From NCBI GenBank assembly GCA_043821725.1, contig JBDRCM010000042.1, forward strand, positions 1 through 57,072: a stretch of 57,072 nucleotides of DNA, given 5' to 3'. The position numbers and the translations under genes were made by a program. Positions 8,961-17,765 of this stretch are shown in pieces. Under the pieces are notes generated by a model, which had not been told where the DNA came from, ran no database searches, and saw only the letters and a list, made by a program, of their open reading frames with translations. Origin of the DNA: CAYHSR01 sp043821725 (GTDB lineage: Bacteria; Patescibacteriota; Patescibacteriia; Magasanikbacterales; GWA2-37-8). Position 1 is the first letter of the stretch; the number at the start of each line of letters is the position of its first letter.

Positions 8961-9191
8961 GTCTGTCGCCAAATGCGCTTTCGTGGCGAAATTGATAAAT
9001 TATGAAATAAAATCGTTGATAATTCCATAGTTATCTTCGCTCGCTCGGAAAAGAAAAATTATCATTTTTCTTTTCTCTCGTTTCGCTTGATAAAAAATTT
9101 TAAGGCCTATCTGCAAGATAAGCCAAGAAATTTTGAAGTGATTTTAGCCATAATTTATCAATTGCAGTAGAAATGGTATTTGGCGACAGAC
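8961..9191. mobile_element. MITE-like element with 14-bp terminal inverted repeats (copy E)
   Basis: A 231-base non-coding element. Its ends are perfect 14-base inverted repeats: GTCTGTCGCCAAAT at 8961-8974 and ATTTGGCGACAGAC at 9178-9191. A second perfect 14-base pair, ATTGATAAATTATG at 8991-9004 and CATAATTTATCAAT at 9149-9162, is nested inside. Between them are a 12-bp AT hairpin (GAAAAGAAAAAT, loop TATC, ATTTTTCTTTTC; 9048-9075) and a weaker hairpin near GGCCTATCT/AGATAAGCC. No transposase and no clear target-site duplication are visible. It fills most of the gap between PBP2 and the Xer gene. A second, inverted copy starts the window. Confidence 0.75.
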
Positions 9192-9201
9192 CCGTAAAAC
9201 C

Positions 9202-9230
9202 TTGACAGAACGATTGCCATATTGTACTAT
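9202..9230 (+). promoter_or_regulatory. Promoter of the Xer-type recombinase gene
   Basis: Consensus -35 TTGACA (9202-9207), exactly 17 bases, then -10 TACTAT (9225-9230). The ATG is 45 bases further on. It lies immediately outside element E. Confidence 0.7.
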
Positions 9231-9274
9231 ATATATAACTTCGTATAACACAGGATAACCGTAGTTAAACAAAT

Positions 9275-10243
9275 ATGAAAAAATCTAATATTCCACTTAT
9301 AAAGCATATTTCCGATTTTCTTGAATACTGTGAGGTTGAAAAAGGCCTTTCTCCAATATCAACAAAGAATTACCATAATTTTTTAAAGGTCTTTGTTAAG
9401 TGGTTGGATATTAGTGGATTATCAGAGATAAAACCGCACGAATTAAATGATAAACATATTTGGGACTATCGGCTATACTTATCAAGAAAAAAGGATTATA
9501 AGGGCGGTTATGTAAAGAAAACAACTCAAAGTTATTATTTACGCGCTTTAAGAAATTTAATGAATTATTTTACAGATAAAGATATTATTTCATATCTGAG
9601 TGAAAAAATAAAATTACCAAAACTTACTGATAAAGATAAAAAAATAAAATTTTTAAATGTTGATCAAATAGAACAATTAATGGCGATGCCCGATTGTGAG
9701 AATAATGCTGGATTGCGAGATAGGGCAATTTTAGAGACGCTCTACTCTACCGGCTTGCGTGTCTCAGAATTAACTTCGCTTAACATTACGCAGTTTGATT
9801 GTAGAAAATTATTGGCAAATAAAATAAATGAGCAAGAATTAAGTATGGTTGGAAAAGGAGGATCTGTAAGAGTCGTTTACTTTTCTAATCGTTGCATGAC
9901 ATCTATTGCTAAATACTTAAAAACCAGAGATGATCTTTACTCTCCCCTATTTATAAACTACCGCCCTTCAGGCAATAAAGATGATGAACACCGATTGTCT
10001 GTACGTGCAATAGAAACTCTTATCAAAAAATATGCTGTAATGGCTGGCCTGCCTGTTGATGCAACACCGCATACTTTACGGCACAGTTTTGCAACAGATT
10101 TACTGGAGCAAGGAGCTGACTTGCGGTCAGTTCAGGAATTATTGGGCCATAAAAACATTGCGACAACCCAAATTTACACTCATGTAACAAATCGCGGTCT
10201 TAGGGAAATACATAAGAAGTATCATTCCGGAAGAAAAAAATAG
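9275..10243 (+). CDS. Tyrosine recombinase, XerC/XerD-like
   Basis: Site-specific recombinase, most likely resolving chromosome dimers at a dif-like site. Residues about 8-105 are the SAM-like core-binding domain (ISDFLEYCEVEKGLSPISTKNYHNF). The catalytic domain has the Arg in STGLRVSEL, the Lys in VGKGGSVRVV, HTLRHSFATDLLEQGADLRS, LLGHKNIATTQIYTHV with the nucleophilic Tyr, and ends soon after, as Xer proteins do. Length is 322. It has its own consensus promoter and is the only plus-strand gene among the first dozen. It could also be an integrase of a lost element, but the Xer-like length and motifs favour a housekeeping role. Confidence 0.88.
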   Translation: MKKSNIPLIKHISDFLEYCEVEKGLSPISTKNYHNFLKVFVKWLDISGLSEIKPHELNDKHIWDYRLYLSRKKDYKGGYVKKTTQSYYLRALRNLMNYFTDKDIISYLSEKIKLPKLTDKDKKIKFLNVDQIEQLMAMPDCENNAGLRDRAILETLYSTGLRVSELTSLNITQFDCRKLLANKINEQELSMVGKGGSVRVVYFSNRCMTSIAKYLKTRDDLYSPLFINYRPSGNKDDEHRLSVRAIETLIKKYAVMAGLPVDATPHTLRHSFATDLLEQGADLRSVQELLGHKNIATTQIYTHVTNRGLREIHKKYHSGRKK

Positions 10244-10246
10244 TTT

Positions 10247-11230
10247 CTACAAACCGGCTATTATAATCATATCCAGCATTGTTGAAAATTTAATGCCTAT
10301 TTTTAAAGCCGCTTCAGGTAATAAGCTTGTTGGTGTCATACCGGGAATTGTATTTGTTTCAACCAACCAAATTTGATTTGTTTTAGTTACAAAAAAATCT
10401 GTCCTTGACATACCTCGGCATCTTAGCTGTTTATGCGCAATTCCGGCGTATTCCTGCAGTTTCTTGTTAATTATATCAGAAAAATTTGCCGGACAAATAT
10501 GGGTAGAACCGCCTTTGGCATACTTTGATTTATAATCATAAAACTCGCCGGCATTAGGAATTATTGCAGTTGGTGGCAGAGCAATAAGCTTGTTGTTTTT
10601 TTCCAAAATTCCACAGGTTGCTTCACACCCCATAATATATCTCTGCACCATAAGCCATGGAAAGGATTTAAAAGTAGTATCCAGCTTACCTATAAGATCA
10701 TTTTGATTTTTAACTATTGAAACCCCTACAGCTGAACCCTGGTCAACTGGTTTAATGACAGCCGGATACTTTATCTTTTCTCTAATATTGCTGAGAACTT
10801 CTTGTTTATATTTTTTCCAGCCATCTTTTTTAATATCAATAAAAAAAGGATGAGGCAAATTATTTTGATTATAAATTTGGCCGCTGAACACTTTGTTCAT
10901 ACATAAGGCACTGCTTAGAACGTTGGAGCCGGTATATTTGATGTTTAATGTCTCACAAAGCCCTTGCACTCCCCCATCCTCTCCGTGAGTTCCATGTAAA
11001 GCTATGAAGACAATATCTGTTCTTTTTTTGAGTTCATAAAGTTCAAGCAGTCTTCTTTTTTTATGATCCTTACTGTAAAATTTATAATCTTTTCCATATT
11101 CAATCGGCATTACAGAATATTTGGATTTGTCCAAATTATTGCAAACAGCAGATCCGGTAATCAATGAAATTTCCCGTTCTGCGGACGGACCTCCCATGAC
11201 AACTCCCACCCGTATTTTATCTTTCTTCAT
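10247..11230 (-). CDS. ddl: D-alanine--D-alanine ligase
   Basis: ATP-grasp ligase joining two D-alanines for the peptidoglycan stem peptide. VGVVMGGPSAEREISLITG at the N-terminus is the family signature. ALHGTHGEDGGVQG, YPAVIKPVDQGSAVGVS (ATP lysine and glycine loop) and WLVETNTIPGMTPTSLLPEAA (metal-binding Glu and Asn) follow in order. Length 327 is typical. It converges with the Xer gene, with only 3 bases between the two stops, and follows the M23 peptidase gene by 2 bases. With Alr at 1149 it supplies the D-Ala-D-Ala pathway. Confidence 0.96.
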   Translation of the reverse strand: MKKDKIRVGVVMGGPSAEREISLITGSAVCNNLDKSKYSVMPIEYGKDYKFYSKDHKKRRLLELYELKKRTDIVFIALHGTHGEDGGVQGLCETLNIKYTGSNVLSSALCMNKVFSGQIYNQNNLPHPFFIDIKKDGWKKYKQEVLSNIREKIKYPAVIKPVDQGSAVGVSIVKNQNDLIGKLDTTFKSFPWLMVQRYIMGCEATCGILEKNNKLIALPPTAIIPNAGEFYDYKSKYAKGGSTHICPANFSDIINKKLQEYAGIAHKQLRCRGMSRTDFFVTKTNQIWLVETNTIPGMTPTSLLPEAALKIGIKFSTMLDMIIIAGL

Positions 11231-11232
11231 AT

Positions 11233-12468
11233 TTAATTACTCAAGTAATTAAGAGCATTAGTGGGTATTCCATTCAAACGAACTTCAAAATGCAAATGAG
11301 GTCCTGTAACAAAAGGGCCGGCTCCAACAGTACCAGGCGTACCGCCCGAATATCCTATAATATCGCCCTTATGTACATATTGATCGGCTTCCACTATGAT
11401 TTTACTCATATGGCCGTATAATGTGGATAAATCAGCTGTATGGACTATAAGAACATAGCTGTAGCAACTGGAAGACTGGCAATACCTGGCTCGAGCCACA
11501 TAACCTGAAGCGGCCGCAGTCAATGGAGTTCCTTGAGAAGCTCTAATATCAATACCACTGTGTTCAAATACATTGCGATATGGATAGTCAGGATCATGAA
11601 AGTAGGACGTTATATAATGGCTCGCTGTTGGCCATGCCATACTTATTTTACCATCTGTTGCCGGTATTTTTTTTTCTTCCTCAAGCTTTTTTTGTATCTG
11701 TTTTTCATAACTGGATATCTCATTTTCAATTTGCTGATACTGAGATTTTAGATTATTCAGCAGAACACCGTACCGACTCTCAGAATATTTCGTTTTTGTA
11801 AGCAAGTCATTTTTTATGTTTGACTGATCCTCGTAATCTGATTTCTGATTTTCAAATTGTTTTTTTAGATCCTCCTTGTCTTTTTTGTATTTCTCCATTA
11901 ATAGTTTATTTGACTCAAGATCTTCCTTTGATAGACGCAGTGACTTCGTAGATCTTCCTAAATCTTTGTAGATTGTTTCAGAATATTGAAGCTGATTATA
12001 AAAATCGGAAATATTTTCATTCGTAAGCAAAAGTTCAAGGTAGCTTTTATTTTGTTCCTTGTTAATATCTCGAAGCATTTTTGAAATTATTTGCTTCTGT
12101 CTCTCAATAACCGACTCTTTCTCCTTGATTTCAATATTAATTAAATTGATTTCAAGCTCTGTTTTTTTTATTTTTTCGTCTGTGAGCTCAATATCAGCTT
12201 GAATTCTGACCACATGATTATCAATTACGCTTAGTTGGTTGCGAAGAGATACTGCCTCTGTCTGTTTTTCCTTGATTTGAACTTTATATCCCTCAATATT
12301 TTTTTCTAATTTTTTTATTGTTTCTTTGCGCAGTTGAATTTCTTTGTTAAGTTTTGATATATCATCGCTAACAGCCGCTCTTACCCATGTTTTTTCAATG
12401 CCAAAATACGGCTGTACTACCAGCGCCAATGATATAAATGCCAACAATATAATTTTTGATAATTTCAT
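11233..12468 (-). CDS. Secreted M23 peptidase with long coiled coil (EnvC/PcsB-like)
   Basis: Probable peptidoglycan hydrolase or amidase activator. A signal peptide (about 1-31, hydrophobic core IILLAFISLALVVQPYF, likely cut at VRA) is followed by roughly 230 residues of Glu/Lys/Gln-rich coiled coil. A LytM/M23 domain follows from about residue 285. Zinc-site motifs are present: HSGIDIRA (HxxxD) and HLHFEV (HxH), with a His in LYGHMSK. In well-studied EnvC some zinc ligands are lost, but here they are intact, so direct hydrolysis is plausible. Its ATGA overlaps the gltX stop. Confidence 0.9.
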   Translation of the reverse strand: MKLSKIILLAFISLALVVQPYFGIEKTWVRAAVSDDISKLNKEIQLRKETIKKLEKNIEGYKVQIKEKQTEAVSLRNQLSVIDNHVVRIQADIELTDEKIKKTELEINLINIEIKEKESVIERQKQIISKMLRDINKEQNKSYLELLLTNENISDFYNQLQYSETIYKDLGRSTKSLRLSKEDLESNKLLMEKYKKDKEDLKKQFENQKSDYEDQSNIKNDLLTKTKYSESRYGVLLNNLKSQYQQIENEISSYEKQIQKKLEEEKKIPATDGKISMAWPTASHYITSYFHDPDYPYRNVFEHSGIDIRASQGTPLTAAASGYVARARYCQSSSCYSYVLIVHTADLSTLYGHMSKIIVEADQYVHKGDIIGYSGGTPGTVGAGPFVTGPHLHFEVRLNGIPTNALNYLSN

Positions 12469-13979
12469 AATTTACCTGTTTTTTTGCGGTTTAAACTTTC
12501 AATCGCATTTTTAATGCGTTCCAAGGTAATTTTTTTGCCCAGCACCTCGGCTATTTCAAACGGTCCAGGTGAATTTTCTTGCCCGCTTAAAGCAACGCGC
12601 ATCGGCCATAAGACAGATCCGTTTGTAAAATCATTATTTTCAATGTAATCCCCTATTGATTTCTTTATATATACTGATTCCCAATCTTGAATACTTATTT
12701 TATTCAAGCACTCATTCAAGCCATTCAGGCCTTGAATACAAGCATCTTTTGTACTTTTTTTCCAAATAAGCAACTCTGACTTATATTCCAAATGATTGGT
12801 AAACACAAAACTGACCGCCTCTGACAAATCTTGCAGAGTTGATGCTCGCTCCCGTTCAAGATTTATTACTTTGCCAACCCATTTTTTATCATTTATCCAT
12901 ATTTGGCTGTTATTATATCCATAATTTGTTAAAAAAGGCATCATAATTTCAACTAATTCATCCCCGCTTTTTGATCTTAAATACTGCTGATTAAACCAAT
13001 CTAATTTTTTAGAATTAAAAACCGCCGGTGCTTTTAATATACGCGTAGTCTCAAATTGACTTTTAAGCTCTTTAATACTAAATATCTCTTGTTCGTTGCC
13101 TGGATTCCAACCCAACAATGCCACAAAATTTATAAGAGCTTCAGGCAAATAACCCTTTTCAATATAATCACGAACACTGGTATCATTATGGCGCTTGCTT
13201 AATTTTTGTTTTTTTTCATTTACCAATAACGGTATATGCACGAATTTTGGCTTTTCCCAACCAAGCATATCATAGAGCTGAATGTGCTTTGGAGTTGAAG
13301 GAATCCACTCCTCCCCCCTAATTATATGCGTTATTTTCATTAGGTGATCATCTACAACAACGGCAAAATGATATGTCGGATATCTGTCTGCTTTAAGCAA
13401 AATAAAATCGTCTATCAACTTATTTTCAAAAACAATCTTTCCCCTCAATAAATCCTTAACATCAGTTTTGCCAGCCAGAGGCGTTTTCATCCGTATAACA
13501 TAACTATCTCCGTTTTGAACCCTTTTTTTTGCTTCAATCATGGAAATATCTCTGCATTTTCTATCATATCCAGTCGGAATATTTTGTTCCTGCTGTTTCT
13601 TGCGCAATGAGCTCAAGCGCTCCTTATCGCAAAAACAGTAATAAGCATGGTCATTTTCAATCAACTGTTCAACGTAATTTTGATAAATTTCTATCCTATT
13701 AGATTGGATATACGGTCCATAATTGCCTTTTTCTTGTATTATATCTTGTTTATCAAGAACAATGCCTTCATCCGGTTCAATTCCGGCCCATTTAAGGGAT
13801 TTTAATATATTGAGTACACCACCTTCAACCAATCTTTCCCTGTCTGTATCTTCAATCCTCAAAATAAACTTACCATTTGAGTGTTTGGCAAACAAATACG
13901 AAAATAAAGCAGTGCGCAAACTGCCAATATGCAAAAAACCCGTAGGTGATGGCGCAAATCGCGTTCTAACTGTTTTCAT
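12465..13979 (-). CDS. gltX: Glutamyl-tRNA synthetase
   Basis: Class I synthetase charging tRNA-Glu (possibly also tRNA-Gln for later amidation; no GatCAB is seen in this window). RFAPSPTGFLHIGSLRTALF carries the HIGH motif and LSKRHNDTSV the KMSKS-like motif. There is a Cys-containing segment YYCFCDKERL near 115. Length 504 is normal. The start MKTVRTRFAPSPTG is the family N-terminus. A repeat (13990-14105) lies directly upstream and seems to carry its promoter. Confidence 0.97.
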   Translation of the reverse strand: MKTVRTRFAPSPTGFLHIGSLRTALFSYLFAKHSNGKFILRIEDTDRERLVEGGVLNILKSLKWAGIEPDEGIVLDKQDIIQEKGNYGPYIQSNRIEIYQNYVEQLIENDHAYYCFCDKERLSSLRKKQQEQNIPTGYDRKCRDISMIEAKKRVQNGDSYVIRMKTPLAGKTDVKDLLRGKIVFENKLIDDFILLKADRYPTYHFAVVVDDHLMKITHIIRGEEWIPSTPKHIQLYDMLGWEKPKFVHIPLLVNEKKQKLSKRHNDTSVRDYIEKGYLPEALINFVALLGWNPGNEQEIFSIKELKSQFETTRILKAPAVFNSKKLDWFNQQYLRSKSGDELVEIMMPFLTNYGYNNSQIWINDKKWVGKVINLERERASTLQDLSEAVSFVFTNHLEYKSELLIWKKSTKDACIQGLNGLNECLNKISIQDWESVYIKKSIGDYIENNDFTNGSVLWPMRVALSGQENSPGPFEIAEVLGKKITLERIKNAIESLNRKKTGKL

Positions 13980-13989
13980 AATTATTTAT

Positions 13990-14105
13990 GAACTCATGTA
14001 GAGTTATCCAACATAATACGCTATTACTAACGAAATGACAAATGTTAAAACAGAATAACAAGTGACACGCTCAGAATGACATAGTGGTAAACTCTGTATG
14101 AATTC
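13990..14105 (-). repeat. Dispersed repeat F, copy 1, upstream of gltX
   Basis: The first 60 bases match 52352-52412 with about two differences, starting GAACTCATGTAGAGTTATCC. The far end (TAAACTCTGTATGAATTC) is an imperfect inverted copy of the beginning. The tail contains TCAGAATGACA. Transcribed toward gltX it holds a promoter (see 14013-14041). Confidence 0.8.
14013..14041 (-). promoter_or_regulatory. Promoter inside repeat F1, facing gltX
   Basis: Minus strand: -35 TTGTCA (14041-14036), 17 bases, -10 TATTAT (14018-14013). The gltX ATG at 13979 would have a leader of about 25-30 bases, containing AACTC-TACAT-GAGTT, a small palindrome. Confidence 0.6.
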
Positions 14106-14116
14106 TATCCAAAAAT

Positions 14117-14887
14117 TTAATTTATTCTTGACATTGTTATGGCAGCGGAAATCCCAACATTAAGAGATTCAGCGCCTCCTCTTCCTTTAATAGTATACCT
14201 GTAATCAAGCATTTTTTCAACTTCTTTGCTAAAACCATGCGACTCGCTTCCAAAAATTAAAACTTGTTTTTCTTGTTTGTTTAGATATGAAAAATTCAAG
14301 CCATTCAGGCATAACCCGCATAATTTGTACCCATTTTTTTCCTTAAATTGTTTCAAAATTTCCGGTAAATTGACGTTTTCAAGAACTTTGACGCTGAATA
14401 TTGAGCCCATTGTTGATCTTACTGTTTTTGGATTATATAAATCAACACAATTTTTTGACAAAACCAAACTTTTAAGCCCAAACCAATTCATTGTTCTCAC
14501 AATCACGCCTAAATTACCCGGATCTTTTAAAGAATCCAGACACAGTATTATATTTGAAGCTTTTAGCAGATCTTTGATTGAATAATTACTTTGTTTAATT
14601 ACAGCCATTATACCGGAAAATGTACTCTCGTTTTTAATCTTGTTTATGTCTTTTTCAGCGCAATATTGCACATTAATAGATGATTCACGAGCATGCTCCA
14701 TTATCTCTTTAATTACAGGATCATTTTTAATTTTTTTATAAATGATTAAATAGCAGACGCTCTGAGGCGACCTCTTTACAGCTTCTAGCACTCCTTTTAT
14801 GCCCTCAACTACAAACTGTTTGTACAGGCATCTGTATTTTTTTTGTTGAAGTTTATTTACCTCTTTTATTGTTTTGCTTGACAGCAT
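14117..14887 (-). CDS. TrmH/SpoU-family RNA 2'-O-methyltransferase
   Basis: SPOUT-fold methyltransferase that modifies a ribose 2'-OH in rRNA or tRNA using SAM. The three family motifs are clear: DSLKDPGNLGVIVRT (motif 1), VLIFGSESHGFS (motif 2) and GGAESLNVGISAAI (motif 3, in the trefoil knot). An N-terminal substrate-binding segment precedes them (KKYRCLYKQFVVEGIKGVLEA). The frame is open back to 14986, but I take ATG 14887 (MLSSKTIKEV). This gives 256 residues, the usual length, and only a 22-base overlap with the upstream glycosyltransferase. Exact RNA target is unknown. Confidence 0.88.
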   Translation of the reverse strand: MLSSKTIKEVNKLQQKKYRCLYKQFVVEGIKGVLEAVKRSPQSVCYLIIYKKIKNDPVIKEIMEHARESSINVQYCAEKDINKIKNESTFSGIMAVIKQSNYSIKDLLKASNIILCLDSLKDPGNLGVIVRTMNWFGLKSLVLSKNCVDLYNPKTVRSTMGSIFSVKVLENVNLPEILKQFKEKNGYKLCGLCLNGLNFSYLNKQEKQVLIFGSESHGFSKEVEKMLDYRYTIKGRGGAESLNVGISAAITMSRIN

Positions 14888-15618
14888 AAGATTATAAATA
14901 TTATTGTAGCTTTCAATATCCTTAAAATACGCCGTGGTTGAATAAATAAACGAAATAACCACTCCAAGCCGATTTTTCTTATCCATAATGGGGCTCTTGT
15001 TACGTGACCACTAATAAAGTCAAACGATCCGCCAACTGCCATAACAATTTTTACGCAGGGTATTTTTGAAATATTTTCAAAAATCCATTTTTCCTGTTTA
15101 TTGTGCCCAAAAGCTACAAATAGAATGTCAGGAGGTGCACTGTTTATTTGCGCGATTATCTCGCTGTTCTCCGCATGATCCATAATCAGTGCATCATCCT
15201 TAATTGATATTCTAGGTCCTGGAGATATGCCAACAATTTTAAGATTGCCGAATTTATTTTTTAAATTAGTAGCCACTCGGGAAACAACTTTATCATTGTC
15301 TGATCCAAGCAAAAAAACCGTTTTGCCGGAAATGGAAGCTTTTTGGCACATTGCAAGCATAAAATCAACACCTGCAAGGCGTTTAATTTTAATCCCCTGC
15401 TTTAAAAGAATGGCCATTTGCAGTCCTACTCCGTCGCAAATATTTATATCTCCAGTATTTAGAACTTTTGCAAGATATGAATCTTTGTGCGAATCAACTA
15501 TTATTTCTGGATTTGGCGTGTAAATAACGCATTGGCTTTCATTTGCAAAAAAATTAAACGCCTTTATAAGCGCGTCTTGTCTATTTAAATTGTCAATTTT
15601 AATTCCTAAAAATTTCAT
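14866..15618 (-). CDS. WecG/TagA/CpsF-family glycosyltransferase
   Basis: GT26-family enzyme; relatives add N-acetylmannosamine(-uronic acid) to a lipid-linked carrier in teichoic acid, enterobacterial common antigen or capsule synthesis. Signatures seen: VIYTPNPEIIVDS, ICDGVGLQMAILL, RLAGVDFMLAMC, VFLLGSD, PDILFVAFGHNKQEKWI and AVGGSFDFISGHVTRAPLWIRKIGLEWLFRL, which is the highly conserved family core. The length of 250 is normal. The C-terminal stretch is hydrophobic (ATIIFIILCC), likely membrane association as in TagA. No other surface-glycan gene is nearby, so the product cannot be named. Confidence 0.93.
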   Translation of the reverse strand: MKFLGIKIDNLNRQDALIKAFNFFANESQCVIYTPNPEIIVDSHKDSYLAKVLNTGDINICDGVGLQMAILLKQGIKIKRLAGVDFMLAMCQKASISGKTVFLLGSDNDKVVSRVATNLKNKFGNLKIVGISPGPRISIKDDALIMDHAENSEIIAQINSAPPDILFVAFGHNKQEKWIFENISKIPCVKIVMAVGGSFDFISGHVTRAPLWIRKIGLEWLFRLFIQPRRILRILKATIIFIILCCQAKQ

Positions 15619-15869
15619 GATAATAATCTTTTTAATCTACTTTCGGTTTAATAGAAATTAACTAATACATATTGCGCTGCTTCTGACGGAATTACAAACT
15701 TAAAAAAACTGTTAAGATTGTCTTTTTTTATATGTTATCCAGACTTTAACCCAATTTATTAAATGCCAGCTGACCACGCGGATTACCTTAGAATTAGCTT
15801 ATTATAATATTATTGTATCATACTACATAGGATTATTAAAAGGAGTCACTATCTTCTTAATATATCTGA

Positions 15870-17759
15870 TTACGTCAGTTTTTTCGTTCCTTTTTTTGCA
15901 ACCATTCCTTGACTTGGTAAACTTACAAAAAATGTGCTCCCTTTGCCTTCTTTTGATTCAAACCAAATTTTTCCGCAACAGTTGCTTAAAATGGATTTAA
16001 TTATATAAAGTCCAAGTCCTGTGCCATCGGCATCTGATTTTCTGGCATTATCCGCCCTAAATAATTTAGTAAACATCTTGCCGTACTGCTTTTTTGGTAT
16101 GCCGATTCCATCGTCTTTAACGGTTATCAAAATTTCTTTTTCATCTTGATTTATACTTAATGAGACATTTCCGCGTATTCCTGTGTATTTTATCGCATTT
16201 GAAAGCAAATTTTGAAAAATTATATGGATAAGTTTTTTATCCAATTTTGAAGGTTTAATTTTATCATTTAATTTTACTTTAAATTTGATTCGTTTTTCTT
16301 TGATTTTTGGCATCAGTTCATTTATTGCATCATTGGCTATGTCAACTATATTTGCCGTTTCCGGATCAATTGTAAAAGTACCCAATTCCAATCTGGAAAC
16401 ATTTAACAGTGAATTTACCAATTTAGCCATTCTATGACTGCTATTATATATTTCAACAACATGATTCTGCTGAGTTGGCTTAAGTTTGCCTGCATCTCCG
16501 TCCAAAAGCATCTCTGCGTACCAATTCATAGTGGAAAGTGGAGTTCTTAGTTGGTGAGATGCCAACGAAACAAATTCTGTCTTTGCTTTATCTATATTTT
16601 TTTCCATTGTTATATCGCGAAATACCATTACAGCCCCTATCATTTCTTTTTCAAGCAAAACCGGAGTGGCAACAATGTATGCGTTAAATTTTGTATTATC
16701 AATCTTTTTCATCCTATGTGAATTATCCACATATTTTTTTCTATTTTTTAATGCTTTGTGTAATGGATGTTTTTTAACATGAATTGATTTGTCATTTTCA
16801 TCAAAAATCCTTAAGTAGTCGTTCCAAGATTGATTTGCTTTTTTTTCTTTACAAATTCCAATCAAGTCGCAAGCCACTTTATTTGCCAAAATAATTTCAC
16901 CGGATTTATTTACGACAACTAACCCATCGCCGATATTCTGCAGTATGGCGTCGTCTTTGGCCTTTTCTTCCAATAAATTTCTTGTCCTCTGCCTGATTTT
17001 TTTCTCCAAATTCTCTCTTGATAATTTTAATTTCTTTCTCATTTTTTCAAAATCCATTGCCAAAAAACCAACTTCATCATTTAATTTGAGCAAAATGGGA
17101 TCAAATTTTTCTCCTAAATTTCCACTGGTTATTTTTCTTACTGCGCTTGCTAATTTTGCCAATGGCGACCCAATACTTTTTTCGCTTACAATAATGCCTA
17201 TCACGGAAAGCATAAACATTATCATTATGAATATAAAACTCATAACTTGGACAGTAATTAAACGCCTACTTAACATCTTTTCAATTGTCATGTGCATAAG
17301 ATAGGCAGTGGCAGAAATTTCCTGAACTGCAGTAATTAGCTCAGTTGACAGCGCATCCCTATAATGCTTTGGAATATTCCGGTTGTAATTGTATCCAGTA
17401 TTTACAACCGTATCGCTGAATTCGCGAAATGTTTGCTTTATTTTCAGGTATTCATTATTTATGCTGTTCATCATTGGTTTAATTTCAGTATTCTCAATCC
17501 AGCTTATTTTAATAATTTCGTCAAGCAAAGATCGATGCTTTAGTTCCCATTGTTCTCTAGTATTGTCTCCATTATGCAAAATATAATCATTCGTAAGCAA
17601 ATTAAGCTCAAATATATTTCTGCTGAATTCAACAAGACGCTCTCCATCTTTTTTAGCGTTATTAACTTCAAGAAAAAAAAGATACATCAGTAAGCTAATA
17701 GCCATCAATGCCACAACAAATACACCAAACGTAAGTTGTAATCTTACTTTAATTTTCAT
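15870..17759 (-). CDS. Membrane sensor histidine kinase (HAMP-PAS-HisKA-HATPase)
   Basis: Two-component sensor with a first membrane helix at about 8-30, an extracytoplasmic helical region (31-165) and a second helix at about 171-192. HAMP follows at about 195-248, then a coiled coil and PAS at 265-385. The phospho-acceptor box FVSLASHQLRTPLS has His about 402. The HATPase domain has NLLSNAIKYTG (N box), DDGIGIPKK (G1) and GTGLGLYIIK (G2). All catalytic boxes are intact. The dimerisation box is nearly identical to that of the kinase just upstream (17766-19106), pointing to tandem duplication. The stimulus is unknown. It is third in the receiver-kinase-kinase unit started by the promoter at 19539. 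Confidence 0.92.
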   Translation of the reverse strand: MKIKVRLQLTFGVFVVALMAISLLMYLFFLEVNNAKKDGERLVEFSRNIFELNLLTNDYILHNGDNTREQWELKHRSLLDEIIKISWIENTEIKPMMNSINNEYLKIKQTFREFSDTVVNTGYNYNRNIPKHYRDALSTELITAVQEISATAYLMHMTIEKMLSRRLITVQVMSFIFIMIMFMLSVIGIIVSEKSIGSPLAKLASAVRKITSGNLGEKFDPILLKLNDEVGFLAMDFEKMRKKLKLSRENLEKKIRQRTRNLLEEKAKDDAILQNIGDGLVVVNKSGEIILANKVACDLIGICKEKKANQSWNDYLRIFDENDKSIHVKKHPLHKALKNRKKYVDNSHRMKKIDNTKFNAYIVATPVLLEKEMIGAVMVFRDITMEKNIDKAKTEFVSLASHQLRTPLSTMNWYAEMLLDGDAGKLKPTQQNHVVEIYNSSHRMAKLVNSLLNVSRLELGTFTIDPETANIVDIANDAINELMPKIKEKRIKFKVKLNDKIKPSKLDKKLIHIIFQNLLSNAIKYTGIRGNVSLSINQDEKEILITVKDDGIGIPKKQYGKMFTKLFRADNARKSDADGTGLGLYIIKSILSNCCGKIWFESKEGKGSTFFVSLPSQGMVAKKGTKKLT

Positions 17760-17765
17760 GATTCT

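Noticed and set aside
8949..8972. TTG start adding eight residues to PBP2.
   Set aside because: The added codons are part of the terminal inverted repeat of element E, and an ATG follows at 8948.
9275..10243. The Xer-type recombinase as the enzyme that moves elements D and E.
   Set aside because: The elements have transposon-like inverted ends rather than a core recombination site, and the protein looks like a housekeeping Xer. Adjacency alone is not evidence.
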